36,877 nucleotides of DNA, from positions 1-36,877 of the forward strand of contig NW_026516466.1 in NCBI RefSeq assembly GCF_025602895.1, read 5' to 3'. Shown piece after piece: positions 22,747 to 33,237 of the stretch. The translations under genes and the position numbers were made by a program. Position 1 is the first letter of the stretch; every line of letters starts with the position of its first letter. The notes below the pieces were generated by a model. The model saw nothing but the letters and a program-made list of their open reading frames with translations, was not told the origin of the DNA and ran no database searches. This DNA is from Polychytrium aggregatum (lineage: Eukaryota > Chytridiomycota > Chytridiomycetes > Polychytriales).

Positions 22747-23399
22747 GGCGGAGTGAGACGGCTCGTTCGAGGACGGATGTGTGGCTGGCGAGGGGGGGGA
22801 GAGGCGGATGGGATTTGGGGACTGGTGAAGCCGGTGCCAGGGCCAAGGGAGATGATCCAGCACAGGATCAGGTCGAAAACTGACGCTTGGAGGCTCTGGC
22901 AAGATTTCAGGCCAAAGAAGAGCCAACAAGAGATTGACCGGTCTATTGGGGCAGCAGACACCGACGGGCCGGTTGCGGAGGGCTTTGTTGAGCAGACAAG
23001 CAGAGGCAGACGGCTGGCAGATTCGGAGGGAGGGTAGCGACTCGCCGGCGTCGTTCCGATGGCCAGCGACGGTCAGAGGCGGCGGAAGGGTGGGAGGCCG
23101 TTGAGGCCGGGCGAGGGGAGGGCGGAATGCCTGAGCGGGACGGGGGATGTACGAAGGAGATGAACGAAGGAGCCGAGCGATTCCAGGAACGAGGACCAAA
23201 GGCGATCCACCAGAAGGAAGCGGCGGCGGCGAGAGCGAGAGCGAGACGGCCTCGGGCCGCTGTGCATCCACCGAGAAGGGCGGGCGAGAGCCGAGCGAGA
23301 GCCGGGCGAGAGAACGACCTGTTTTGGAAAGAGCGTTCCACAGACACGCGCTGCACGCGAGGCGCGTGTCGCTGTGTGCTCGGTGCCCCTTTGCCGGCC
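22747..23399. promoter_or_regulatory. Divergent promoter region, SH3-RA gene / DHHC gene
   Basis: A 653-bp spacer lies between opposing start codons. It contains purine-rich GAGCGAGA repeats (about 23225-23310) and short ctgtgtcg repeats just before and across the DHHC start. No TATA box is evident. Confidence 0.5.
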
Positions 23400-25220
23400 A
23401 TGTTCTCTGTGTCGCTGTGTCGCTGTGTGCCGTCGACTGCGCACGACGGCATCGTCTTCCCGCCACCACCAGCGACCTGTCCTTGGTCTCTGTCGTTCCG
23501 GCCAGGCTCCATGATCCGGCCAAGCTCCATGATCCGGCTGCCGCGCATCGTCTCCTTTGGCTCGACGAGGCTCGCTCTGAGACCTGCGGCCTCGGCTGCG
23601 CTCGGGAAGCTGCTGTCGCCGTGGGTTCTCTGCGTGCTTGTTGGCATCGTTCTCCTCTCGGTGTCCACCCAGCGCTTCGTCCTCGGGGATTGGTTCCGCT
23701 CGACCGGCTGGACTCGATTCGTCGCCCTGGTTGGATTCAATCTATGTGTCGCAATGGTGCTATGCAACTATGTCCTCTGTGTCTTCACGCATCCGGGATC
23801 CGTCGATCGGGTAGGGTCGTTTTCATGCCGCTGGCCAGAGTCGATGTCATCGTTGCGCCCCTGTAGATAAGGGGTCGCTTCAGCCAGGTCTGCTTCGGTG
23901 CCGAGGCTGTCAAATCCGCTGGCTCTTGCTCGCTGCCTTGGCGAATCCCACACGGCACATCATGCTGACTGTTCGTTTTCGCCAACAATGCTCGTGCCCT
24001 TGCTCCCCAAAGAGCTGGGAGCCAGCAGGCCTTGAGGGCTTCGGTACGATCGACCCGACATGGTAGGCTCGCGGTGCTAGCGGCATCGGATCAGTCGGCA
24101 TCCAATGCGCAATTTCCCGATTTCGTTGCCTGTCGACCAGCAAACGGCTGCCCGATACCCTATGACTTTTGACCGTTTATTGCTCGCAGCGAACATTACG
24201 TCGAGATCAAATCGGATTCAGATAGTCGCCCGCGTTTCTGCAAAACCTGCTCGGTCTTCAAACCCCCACGAGCCCATCATTGCCGCCAGTGCCGGAGTTG
24301 CATCCTGCGGATGGATCATCACTGCCCATGGATTGGTAGGGCTTTGGGAGCTGCGAACCACCGCAAAATCACCGACCCTCATCCCAGAAGCACACGTTAA
24401 CCTATCGTCGTCACAGAAAACTGCGTGGGCTTCTATAATCAAGGTCATTTCGTGCGGTTTCTGGTCTATGCGTCGCTCAGCTGCACGATGTGTCTGGCAT
24501 TTGTGGTTCAGTACATGTGGGGCTTCTTTGCAAGTGTCTTTCAGCATCTTGCCAAGGTAGGCCGAGGCCACATGTCGTCCGAAGATCATATAGCGGCTTC
24601 CTTGGCTCATAAGACGCAATACCTCTGAATACCGCCGGAATGTTCCCATGATACCGATCTATGACTTTATCACCAACGCTGATTCGATCTGTTCTCTGCT
24701 CCTCCCTCGGGGTGTCGATACAGGGCTCTAAAGATCCACCCGACGAGGGCCTAAGACTTTTGATTGCGGGAATCAACCTGCTGGTTCTGATTCCTCTCAC
24801 ATCCATCGTCGTGATGCTGACCTCGACTCAGGTTTGCTCCTATGGAGGCTGTATCGATGAGCGGTCCGGAGTGTCCTTCCCTTGGCCGCGACGATTCGTT
24901 GCTGACACTTTTTTTATTGGCAACAGCTCCATTATCTGGTAACCAACCAAACTACAATCGAGTGTCTGGAGAAGGACGAGTTCAGTTTCGCCAAGAGCGG
25001 CAAGGTTTCCAAGCTGCGGCACCCGTTTCACATCGGCTACTTTGAAAACATCAAGGCCATTCTCGGTGACAACATCTGGCTCTGGTTGCTGCCTCAACGC
25101 ATGAAGGGCGATCCCTACACTTATCCGATAGCAATACTCGAGGACTCTGTGATTGAGAGCCACAACAGCCGCAGCCCTGTAGCTGAGGAGCCGTTTGTGG
25201 GGCGGACCGAGCCGAGCTGA
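23400..25220 (+). CDS. DHHC-type protein S-palmitoyltransferase (PFA4/ZDHHC-like)
   Basis: Membrane enzyme that transfers palmitate from palmitoyl-CoA to protein cysteines. Exons: 23400-23810, 24013-24062, 24190-24335, 24417-24556, 24724-24831, 24927-25220. Phases agree and give 382 aa. Two transmembrane helices lie at about residues 75-135 ([32 protein letters not shown]), followed by THPGSVD. The cysteine-rich domain has FCKTC...HHCRQC, the catalytic DHHC (MDHHCPWI) and [12 protein letters not shown] across an intron. Two more helices follow ([40 protein letters not shown]). The TTxE motif reads TTIE, and the following [16 protein letters not shown] fits the family's NPY/FxxGxxxN motif. The C-terminus WLWLLPQ most resembles PFA4-type enzymes. 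The start at 23400 is the first in-frame ATG; later Mets at 23511 or 23529 would also keep both first helices. All catalytic residues are present. Confidence 0.9.
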
Positions 25221-25669
25221 GCCGGTCGACTTGAGCTGCCAAGCTTAGAGCTTACTCTGTTCGAAAAGGGCCGCCCTGGTCTGAGCCAGGGTTGTTGTTG
25301 ATTCCCGCGCCTGAATACACACATTCACCACGGCCGAGCAGCGTGTCCAACCAGACTGGAACTGTGGTTATCCTTTGAATATCTCTTGTGGAGGGAAGGG
25401 AAGAGAAGGGATACTCATCAAGTCCACGGAGACCCAGGTTCACCAAGTACTTTGAACATCCCCACCATCACCAGAGACGCCCAAGACCAAGCGACTCGTT
25501 CAACCCGACTTGATGGTCGAATGCATTCCATCTCAAGCCTGTGCACCTCAAACCAACAGCAGGCGGTTCTTGATGCAAAAGAATATAGATGGCACTGTCC
25601 CGTTTCGTTCTGAACAGGATGTAAATCCGTCCATCTCTGTTGTATGCACCCAAACGTGGTCAGCGCATT
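25221..25669. other. Convergent 3' spacer, nothing recognised
   Basis: This lies between the stop of the DHHC gene and the stop of the small membrane protein gene. No gene, repeat or clear polyadenylation hexamer was seen. Confidence 0.5.
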
Positions 25670-26600
25670 TCAGATATTGACCGAATGCGATTCTTGCTCA
25701 GGTTTATTGTTCGTGGCGTTGGCGGGAGATATTCTTCCTGGCAGTGGCCGGCCAAGCTCGCCATGGCTCTGAGTATAGAAAATCAGAACAGAATCTTGGT
25801 AATCCGCGACAGCCAGTCGGTTGTTGGTGCTGGAGCGGTGGATTCCGCCTTGGACTCGATCCGTGGAAGCCATTTGACCGGATGGCTTCGAAAAGTGGGC
25901 CAAGAGGGAAGCGTCACCTGAAACAGAGATACCAATGCACCCGCCGGGCAAATCGGGAATGGCTGTTGTCAGTTCTCTGGAGTGGGCATAGGCGATCGCT
26001 GCCGCATTAGACAAGGGATGCCTCAGCAGTGATGGTTTGGCTCGATTATGCGGAGGGCACCGGGTCACGATAAGTCGCTTAGACTCACCAGAAAAGTCAG
26101 CAAAAGCCCAACGGCGTTGATGATGGAGAGCCCCAAAACGGACTGTCGCAGAAACCCAACGACCAACCCAACGACCTTGTGCATCGCAAGCGAGAAAGGC
26201 AATTACTATGTATCCATGTGGTCGCTTGCCTACGACAGGGCCATTGGAAGCAGATCCATCTCCCGAAGAGATCATGCGATTGCGTGTCTTACCGCCGTGG
26301 ACGCCAGCATCGCTACCGAGATGGTTTCGACCTTCTTTTGGCCCTCATAGTCCTTCCGCAAGGGGTGGGTGGAAAGTCAGTCGATCAGGCAGGGACCACA
26401 CCGGCAGACTTGTGCAGGAGAAAGCCGACATGAGAGGCTGTCGCAGCCCTCGCGCAGCCCAGATGCACCACATGCACCAGAGGCAAGACCGCACCATGTA
26501 GTCCAGCAGCGAAAACATCTTGGCGGTGCAGATCGATGGCAGCGGAGAATGCAAACCAGCGCTCCAAAGCTCGGTCGTCGCAAATGGCATTCGAGGTCAT
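25670..26600 (-). CDS. Small hypothetical multi-pass membrane protein, five exons (about 163 aa)
   Basis: No family is recognised. Assembled from five short exons whose phases all agree: 26600-26400, 26352-26293, 26175-26089, 25962-25918, 25768-25670. It begins MTSNAICDDRALERWFAF at an ATG. A hydrophobic segment spans about residues 25-60 (VFAAGLHGAVLPLVHVVHLG). A charged connector (DYEGQKKVE) follows, then a long hydrophobic stretch (ISVAMLASTAVVGLVVGFL and IINAVGLLLTFL) of one or two helices, then a hydrophilic tail ending ESHSVNI. Donors at exons 2 and 3 are good (GTAAGA, GTGAGT); the first intron is only 47 nt and its GTGGTC donor is weak. Every exon is below normal ORF-finding length, so this gene is easily missed. 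It is convergent with the DHHC gene. Confidence 0.6.
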
Positions 26601-27265
26601 GTGAGCGTTGCATCCATCGCCTCAACCAGCGCCGGAATCGACAATCGACACTTGGACCGACTACACAGTGGCCAAACATCAATACCTGAGTAGTAGTGAA
26701 TCCAACATCAAATATACCGCATGGCCGGTTGTCAACGGCTGTCGATCGGTCGGAAAATGGTAACTGTTCGTCTTTGTTTGGCCTGAACATTCTCGATAGA
26801 GACGCTGCTCCGGTGGCCGGTCGTCTGTTCCCACCGGGAGTGGCTTTCTCCCGCTACCCATTGCATCGATCACCCATATTCCATAGCACTCGTTCCCGGG
26901 TCGCTGAGCATGCTTCTCGTCCCTTCGTCAGCCCTGCCTGTGGTCGTCGCTCGTTCTCTGCCCAGCATTTCCTGCACAGGAACACCACGGCCTGCGCGTC
27001 TCGATCGCACAACGCCGAGGCGGTGTCCATTTCGAGACATGGCTGCTTCGGACCAGGAGCCTCGTTGGCTTCATCGAGCCTCTCCGTCCATCTCCGTCTT
27101 GCCCTCATCTGCACGCACCGTCACGATTTCGACCCACCCTCCGAGACTTATTTGCAAGGCACGGCCGACCATTTGTTAGCATCCGCAAATTCGTGGCTGC
27201 CCGTTCGGTCGCCACTCTGTCAGTCGTATCCGAAGCCTCCATCCGCCCCTCTCCCCCTTGTCCCG

Positions 27266-27296
<31 letters not shown>

Positions 27297-27368
27297 CCCT
27301 GGCTCTGGCTCTCGTCCGATCGCACTACTGTCTCTCTCCATACCACTGGCGGATCTCCTTTGTAAGCG
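26601..27368. promoter_or_regulatory. Divergent intergenic region upstream of the ankyrin-repeat gene
   Basis: A 768-bp spacer between the starts of the small membrane protein gene (minus) and the ankyrin gene (plus). A hexamer repeat sits about 55 bp before the ankyrin start. Open frames here are Ser/Arg/His-rich with no recognisable domain. Confidence 0.5.
27265..27312. repeat. GGCTCT hexamer tandem repeat, eight units
   Basis: Eight consecutive hexamers (one variant, ggccct) on the plus strand, ending 56 bp before the ankyrin-protein start codon. They lie in the probable promoter or 5' UTR. Confidence 0.9.
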
Positions 27369-30226
27369 ATGCCTCTGGACCTCAGTCAGCTCTTTGCGCA
27401 AGCTACGTCGAGTGCCGACAACAACCCAGCACAGGGAAGCGACGACGAGCTCGACAACGAGATCACGGCGGAGCTCATTTCGCTCAAGCAAGCTGTCAAG
27501 AATGGCCACATTGAGCAAGTGTGTTCCTTGCTCAATGTCCGCTCGCTGCCCTTTACGCCAATCGACGTTCCCAGCAACTTCGCTCTTCCTTTGGACCCGC
27601 CAAGAAACACAGCGATTCCCGCTGGGTGCTCTGGCGACCATGCAGGCTCCGTTGGCGACACCGGCGACACCGGCGATACCGGCGATACTGGCAATGCTGG
27701 CAATGTCGGCGATGCTGGCGATACCGGCAATGTCGGCGATGCTCTGGAATCAAGCGTGTTCGAGCCGAGGCCCCCCAGTCCAAAGTGTAGTCCGAATGGC
27801 AGTCCGGATCTGTTTCCCTCCCTTTCCTTGTCGCCGTCGTCAATCGGGGCAAAGGGCCCTCTGATCGACGTCAATTCCGTACTGAGCAAAACCGGCCGGA
27901 CCGCACTGCATCATGCAAGCGAAAACGGACATGCTGACATTGTGCGGGTGCTCCTCAAGCTCGGAGCCGACCCCTCCAAGCGCGACCGAACGACGGAGAA
28001 GTGGGCACCGATTCACCTCGCCGCAAAGAACGGCCATACCGAGGTTGTCAAGGTCCTGGTGAGCAACGCAAAAGTAGACGTGGACTGCACAGGTAGGGCT
28101 CCTCTCGAGAGGTTGGCTTTGTTTGGGCACGGACCTGCCAATTGGTCGTTCGCCCTGGTCCTCGATGGGAATTGGGTGAGGGAGCGGCCAAGTCTATCTC
28201 GGTATCGCGATTCGCTAAACCAGATCAAAATCTCTCTTTGACGAACGCTGGGATGTCCAAAACTGTGATGCCAAGGCGACGATGAATGGTCTGTTCGTGG
28301 CTCGATGGAAATCGCTTCTCGTTGAGCAGACACTGCACCCCGATGCTTTCTCTGCCTCAAGCGCCTCCCCAGCGGTCATCTCGATGCACATATCGCGTGT
28401 GCGAGGTCGTTCACATTGAGCGTGCTCATTTGCTGACGCTGTTGTCGATATGTCCAGGACCTCTCTCCATCTGGCCTCCCGAAGCGAGCGAAACAACGTC
28501 GTCGCCTTCCTCCTCCGAGCCGGGGCCAACCCAGATGCCAAAAAATCCGATGGATGGACTCCCTTGCATTTAGCTGCCCACAACGACAACCTTGATATTG
28601 TGGTGATGCTTTTGCAGGCCGGGGCTGATATCGATCAGCTCGAGAACGAGGGCCGGACACCGCTCCATGTCGCCATCTCGGGTGCCAACCTTGATATTGC
28701 GTCGTTGCTGATCGAGGCAAACAAGAGCCGACCAAACCCAGCCGAGTTTTTGAACCGACAGGAGAAATCCTCACAGATGACTGCGCTCCATTTGTCGCTG
28801 AAGGAGTCTGATCACATTGATGCTGTCAAGATGTTACTCGACGCTGGAACGGATCCAAATATCAAAGAAGAAGACGATTACATCACCCTGCACTTTGCGG
28901 TCATGCGCGACAATGCAGCTGCCGTCCAAGCCTTGCTCTCGGCCGGATCCAACGTCAACGCCAGAACAAAAGGGGGCTGGACGGCTCTCCATCAGGTGGG
29001 TTTGCGGATCACGTTATCGAATTCAAGCGTCTGTGCGCACAGCGTGATGGCTGTCATGTTGTTTGGACTCAGACCTTACTGCCACATACTGCCACACACT
29101 GCCACGTTCTGACATGCCCGCCAATTGATTTTGCCGCTTGATATTTGACACTATTTTGCGGCCGCCGAATGCCGGCAACCTATGCTAATGAACTGCCAAT
29201 TCTTTCAAAACTGGATACTGTGCTCACATACAGGCCTGCAAAGGAGGACGCCTGGATATCAGCAGGCTGCTGATTGCCAACGGAGCACAGTACAATGCAC
29301 AGAAGGATGACGGGTATGCGCCTTTGCATCTCGCCACCCTCAACGGGCACTGGGGCCTCGTCAGATTCCTGATCAAGTCCGGAGCAAGTTTGAATGCAGG
29401 AGACAACGGCCGGCACACCCCTCTCTACATTGCTGTGCAGAAACAGCGTATAGCCATCAGCAAGCTATTGATCGATGCTGGCTGCGATGTCAACGCCATC
29501 AATCAGAGCGGGTCGTGTGCCTTACATGTGGCTGCCGGAGACGGAGAGGTTGAGATTGTCGAGATGCTCTTGCTCGCCGGTGCGAATCTACTCTGTGCTC
29601 GCGACGATGGCTGCACGGCCCTGCACCTTGCTGTGATGAGCAACCGAAGCGATGTCGTCAAGCGCCTACTGCGCGAAGGCAACCTCACGGGCTGTACCGT
29701 CGCATTGACAAGTGCTGTCGACGACGAGCGCAAGACGGCCTTTCATCACGCCACAAAGAAGGAGTACAGCGAAGCATTCAGCCTCCTGCTCCAGGCAGGG
29801 TCGAATGTCAATGCCCAGGACAAGGACGGCTGGTCGCCTTTGCACTATGCTGCTGCTTCCGGCTCAAGCAGCATGAGCAAGATCCTGATCTCCCACGGGG
29901 CGGACCCCAATGTGTGCGATGCCCAGCGGCGAACGCCGCTGCACCTGGCGGCTCGCAACGATCACCCGGACATCATCCCGCTGCTGCTCCACGGCGGCGG
30001 CGGCAAAGATGCACTTGACCGGGACGGCTGGACCCCGATGTTCTATGCGGTGTCGAACAACAACATTAGAGTAGTTCGCGCCCTGATGAGAGAGCGGGCC
30101 AATCTGGATGTTCGGGACAGGGAAGGGGCCACGGTCTTTGATTTGGCCGACCGACGAGGGTACGTTGAGGTTGCTGATATATTGGCGGGCGAGCCTCTTG
30201 ATCCTCCGCCCTACTACGAAGAGTAG
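27369..30226 (+). CDS. Ankyrin-repeat protein (about 17 repeats) with Gly-X-Y tract and C-terminal PPPY
   Basis: Predicted protein-interaction scaffold. Exons: 27369-28092, about 28421-28995, and 29234-30226, about 763 aa. The 28995/29234 junction (CAG/GTGGGT...ACATACAG) is clear. The first intron's acceptor is uncertain: the strongest-looking CAG at 28453-28457 gives the wrong phase, so I used AG at 28419-28420. The N-terminus is acidic (SDDELDNEI), then a Gly-X-Y tract at residues 93-125, then a Ser/Pro linker. Ankyrin repeats run from about residue 175 to the end, many with the TPLHLA core and GADxN turns (GRTALHHASENGH, GWTPLHLAAHND, RRTPLHLAARND). The last residues, DPPPYYEE, contain a PPxY motif that can bind WW domains, as in Rsp5/Nedd4 ligases. 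Binding partners cannot be told from the sequence. Confidence 0.85.
27645..27743 (+). repeat. Collagen-like Gly-X-Y minisatellite, eleven 9-bp units
   Basis: Eleven consecutive 9-bp units encode Gly-(Ser/Asp/Asn)-(Val/Thr/Ala). The third position is never Pro, so a stable collagen triple helix is not assured. It lies inside exon 1 of the ankyrin-repeat gene. Confidence 0.9.
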
Positions 30227-30942
30227 AGAGTCGTGACGAGCTCACGAACCCGAGGTCACGGGCAAAGAACCGCCCAAAATACAGTGTTTTCAAAACGCAA
30301 TGGCACACCCGGTTCTGGTCCAGGGCTGTCTGGGTCCTGAATACAGCCATCGCTGCGCTGCGCTGCGACGCCGCAGTCCCCAGATGCCTGGGTGATCGAT
30401 TCATTGCACACGACTATGCTCGACGCAGGCCATGTCCCGTTTGTTCATGTCTTGGGAGCTGAAGACGGTGGCCGTTGCCAGAGTTGCGCCGCGGATTGGA
30501 CGCGGCTGATTCGCAATACCCAGGCGCCCGCGCTGTTGGGGTCACCCGACCAGCGCCCCAGCTCCGGTGAGGCACGCCAACCAGGACCAGTCCGGCTTTT
30601 TGGCTTTCCGGCTTTCTGGACATTCAGACCGACTTGGCCGTTCCGACCCGCCATCGCATCGATTAGCCACCTTTCGTTTGGCTCACCAGCTTCCCACGGG
30701 CTCGGCGGAAGCAAGCCCAACCACGCCAGCGGCTGCCCGAAACGGAGGTCGCACAACCGCTCGATGCGTGTTTCGCCCCTCCCCTCTCCCCTCTCCCCTC
30801 TCCCCTCTCCCCTCGACGCCCAAGGCAAAAGCGGCTCCTTCTCCTGCACGGGCTCCAGCGCTGTCACCCGCCGAGCTGCCGCCCATCGAGCTGCCGCCCT
30901 TGCCTGCGGGACCCTTCCCGAGAACCTCATCTTGCCACCGAA
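30227..30942. promoter_or_regulatory. Intergenic region before the SH3-septin gene
   Basis: A 716-bp spacer between two plus-strand genes. The second half has a Pro/Ala/Ser-rich open frame (30567-31043) with no domain and an incompatible frame downstream, so it is more likely promoter and leader than an exon. A CT-rich repeat lies at 30777-30815. Confidence 0.5.
30777..30815. repeat. Polypyrimidine tandem repeat (ctctccc units)
   Basis: About five 7-bp units of ccctct type form a 39-bp pure pyrimidine tract on the plus strand, about 130 bp before the SH3-septin start codon. CT-rich tracts are frequent in fungal promoters and leaders. Confidence 0.85.
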
Positions 30943-33237
30943 ATGTCCCACAAGTATCAGGCGATCGCATCCTTCATTCCAAACAGCCCGGACGAGCTGG
31001 CCTTCAACGCAGGCGACATTCTGGCTCTGACCGAATTCTATGACGATGGTACGCAGCCGGTCGCAAGTCTCGGGGCATCGTCAGGGAGCGGCGCACTGCC
31101 GAGAGGAGTGACTGCAAGCCTCCGATCATAAGCCAACGCAAGGATTCTGTCCTCCGTCAAGGCATCGCAACCGGCCCTGTTGTATCTGCCGCTCACCGCG
31201 GGCCGCCCTCCTTCCAATATCGATCTGCGGCCTGGCTCCTCGATCCCGATCTCCCGTCTGCATGCTGTGGCCTGCGCCGGATGCACTAACTGCCTCTTGG
31301 TGGAATTGTTCTGTTCAGGTTGGGCCAATGCCATTAACCAAAGCAACTTCCGCTCTGGGTTGGTCTCCGGCAACTGTGAGTGCAGTAATGCAGGGAGGGG
31401 CTTGACAGGGGAGGCTGCTGGGAGACAGACAATCGAGCAAGCCCATGCGAATATGCCAGGGCATCGAGGCTACTCCGTGAACCTTGAACCCACGATCGCA
31501 TAGTGACCCATGATTTCCTCGCTTCGCAGTCATCGTCCCGGCCGGCGCCCAGATCGACAACCCTGCCAATCCGCCCCTGCCTTTCCCGAGAATCTCATCG
31601 CAGAGCAGTCGGAGCTCCGTCCCCCAGACACCCATACAAGCCCATGTCGGAGTGGGAACCGGCTCGACCTTCAATTTCACCAACCCTATAAGCGCCATCC
31701 GAACCTCTAACTACAATCTGAACATGACGGCGAATAGGAGTCTGCCTGGCAGCTTGTCCAACATGGCTGACAGCAGCTCCGACCGAAGCGTCCCGACCGA
31801 GCCTGTCACCAACACCGTTGTGATGCCCCCAAAGTTTACGCAGATGTCTGACTCGGAATGCAAGGACTTTGTCGTCAAGCGTCTTGAGGAAACGATTAGG
31901 CTTAGGAGTCTCAGAGAGCGGGCGCCGAATGATATTGGAACAATCAAAATATCGGTCACCGGTGATTCTGGAATCGGAAAGGTGGGTAAAATGAAAGAAT
32001 GAGACCAAGACGACCGAAAGCTCGGCCGCTGCATACACGTCTGTGGGACAGCTCCCGAACAGATGAAAGCAGCTGCTAATCTTTGATCCAGGGGCTTGAG
32101 GGCTTGACGAAAGCGTCTGGGTTGGTGACGAGCGTTGGTTGGACAACTAGTGCTATCAGGGCTGTCCACATGTGCATGTGAGCGTCCAAACTGACCAAAC
32201 AATTCTGGCCGGCCAATCAATCCATCGAATTGCTGCAGACGCGCTTGATCGACAGCTTTCTCGAGATGAATCAGTTTGCTTCCCGAGAACCAACAATATC
32301 GTATCTTGAAATGGACCCCAGGCTCGCGATTCGCGAGATTCGAGGCTCGACCATATCGGCTGATGAGGAGCGTCCAAATGAAGAGCGGCAAAACGTGTGC
32401 TTCGTCGACACACCCGGCTTTGGCTCCTATATCAACGCCCTGGCCACAATCGACCCCGTAATCGAGTATCACGACAAGGAGTTTCAGCGCACCGATCAGT
32501 TCTTTTCTCGACAGAACCCGTCCAGCAAGAGCATTATCAGCTTCATCACATCCGGAACTGGGGGCTCCAATCATGTAGATCTCTGTCTCTATGGCATCCT
32601 GCATCGCCTGAAGCCTGTGGACATTGAATTTATGCGACGTCTGTCGTCGGTTGTCACGATCGTTCCTGTGATCATGAAGTGTGATGCCATGCGCAAGAAC
32701 GAACTTTTCCAGCTCAAGACACAGATTTTGTCGGAACTCGGTCGAGCCGGCATTCGCGTGTTTGGATTCGGCCTCGAAATGTGGGAACTCCTGGTGCTTG
32801 CCCGCAATCAGCTGCCCGGGGCTGTCCCATTTGCAATCAGCAACTATGCCATCATGAACGAGGATCCCGGGCCCTTGAGCGAGCTGGAGACGCTCCAGAA
32901 GCTGCTTCTATTCCAATCTCTCCCGGAAATACGATACTGGACAGCAGAGACCTTTGTCAAGTGGAGGACTGTCCTGATTGAAAAAGAGGAAGCCGAGCGA
33001 AAATTGCTTATCGAGAATCAGAGAGCCCAGGAGGAGAAACGACTTTTGTTCGAAGCAAAACGAGAGAATGAGATACTGAGGGCGAAGGCTGCTCTTGAGG
33101 AAAAGGCAAGGGAAGAGGAGGAGCGTCGCCGTCAGGAGGATGAATTCCGCCGCCTGCAAGAAGAAGCCCGTGCAAGACTCGAGGCCAAGCAAAAGGGCAA
33201 CGAGGGATTGGCGAAGTGGTTCAAGACTCGGCACTGA
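30943..33237 (+). CDS. SH3 domain fused to a divergent septin-like GTPase (537 aa)
   Basis: Predicted cytoskeletal GTPase with an SH3 adaptor at its N-terminus. Exons: 30943-31048, 31319-31375, 31530-31981, 32239-33237; every phase agrees. The SH3 spans residues 4 to about 55 (YQAIASFIPNSPDELAFNAGD, then after an intron WANAINQSNFRSGLV). A Ser/Pro-rich linker follows. The GTPase domain has the P-loop GDSGIGKT (199-206, interrupted by an intron before the Thr), DTPGFG (262-267), HRLKPVDIEFMRRLSSVV (a strong septin signature) and G4 as MKCD (351-354) in place of the usual AKAD. VPFAIS follows, but the core of the septin unique element (PWG..VE) is absent. Residues about 450-525 form a Glu/Lys/Arg-rich coiled coil ending WFKTRH. 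Start: first ATG before the SH3. Joining filaments with canonical septins is possible but unproven. Confidence 0.88.
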
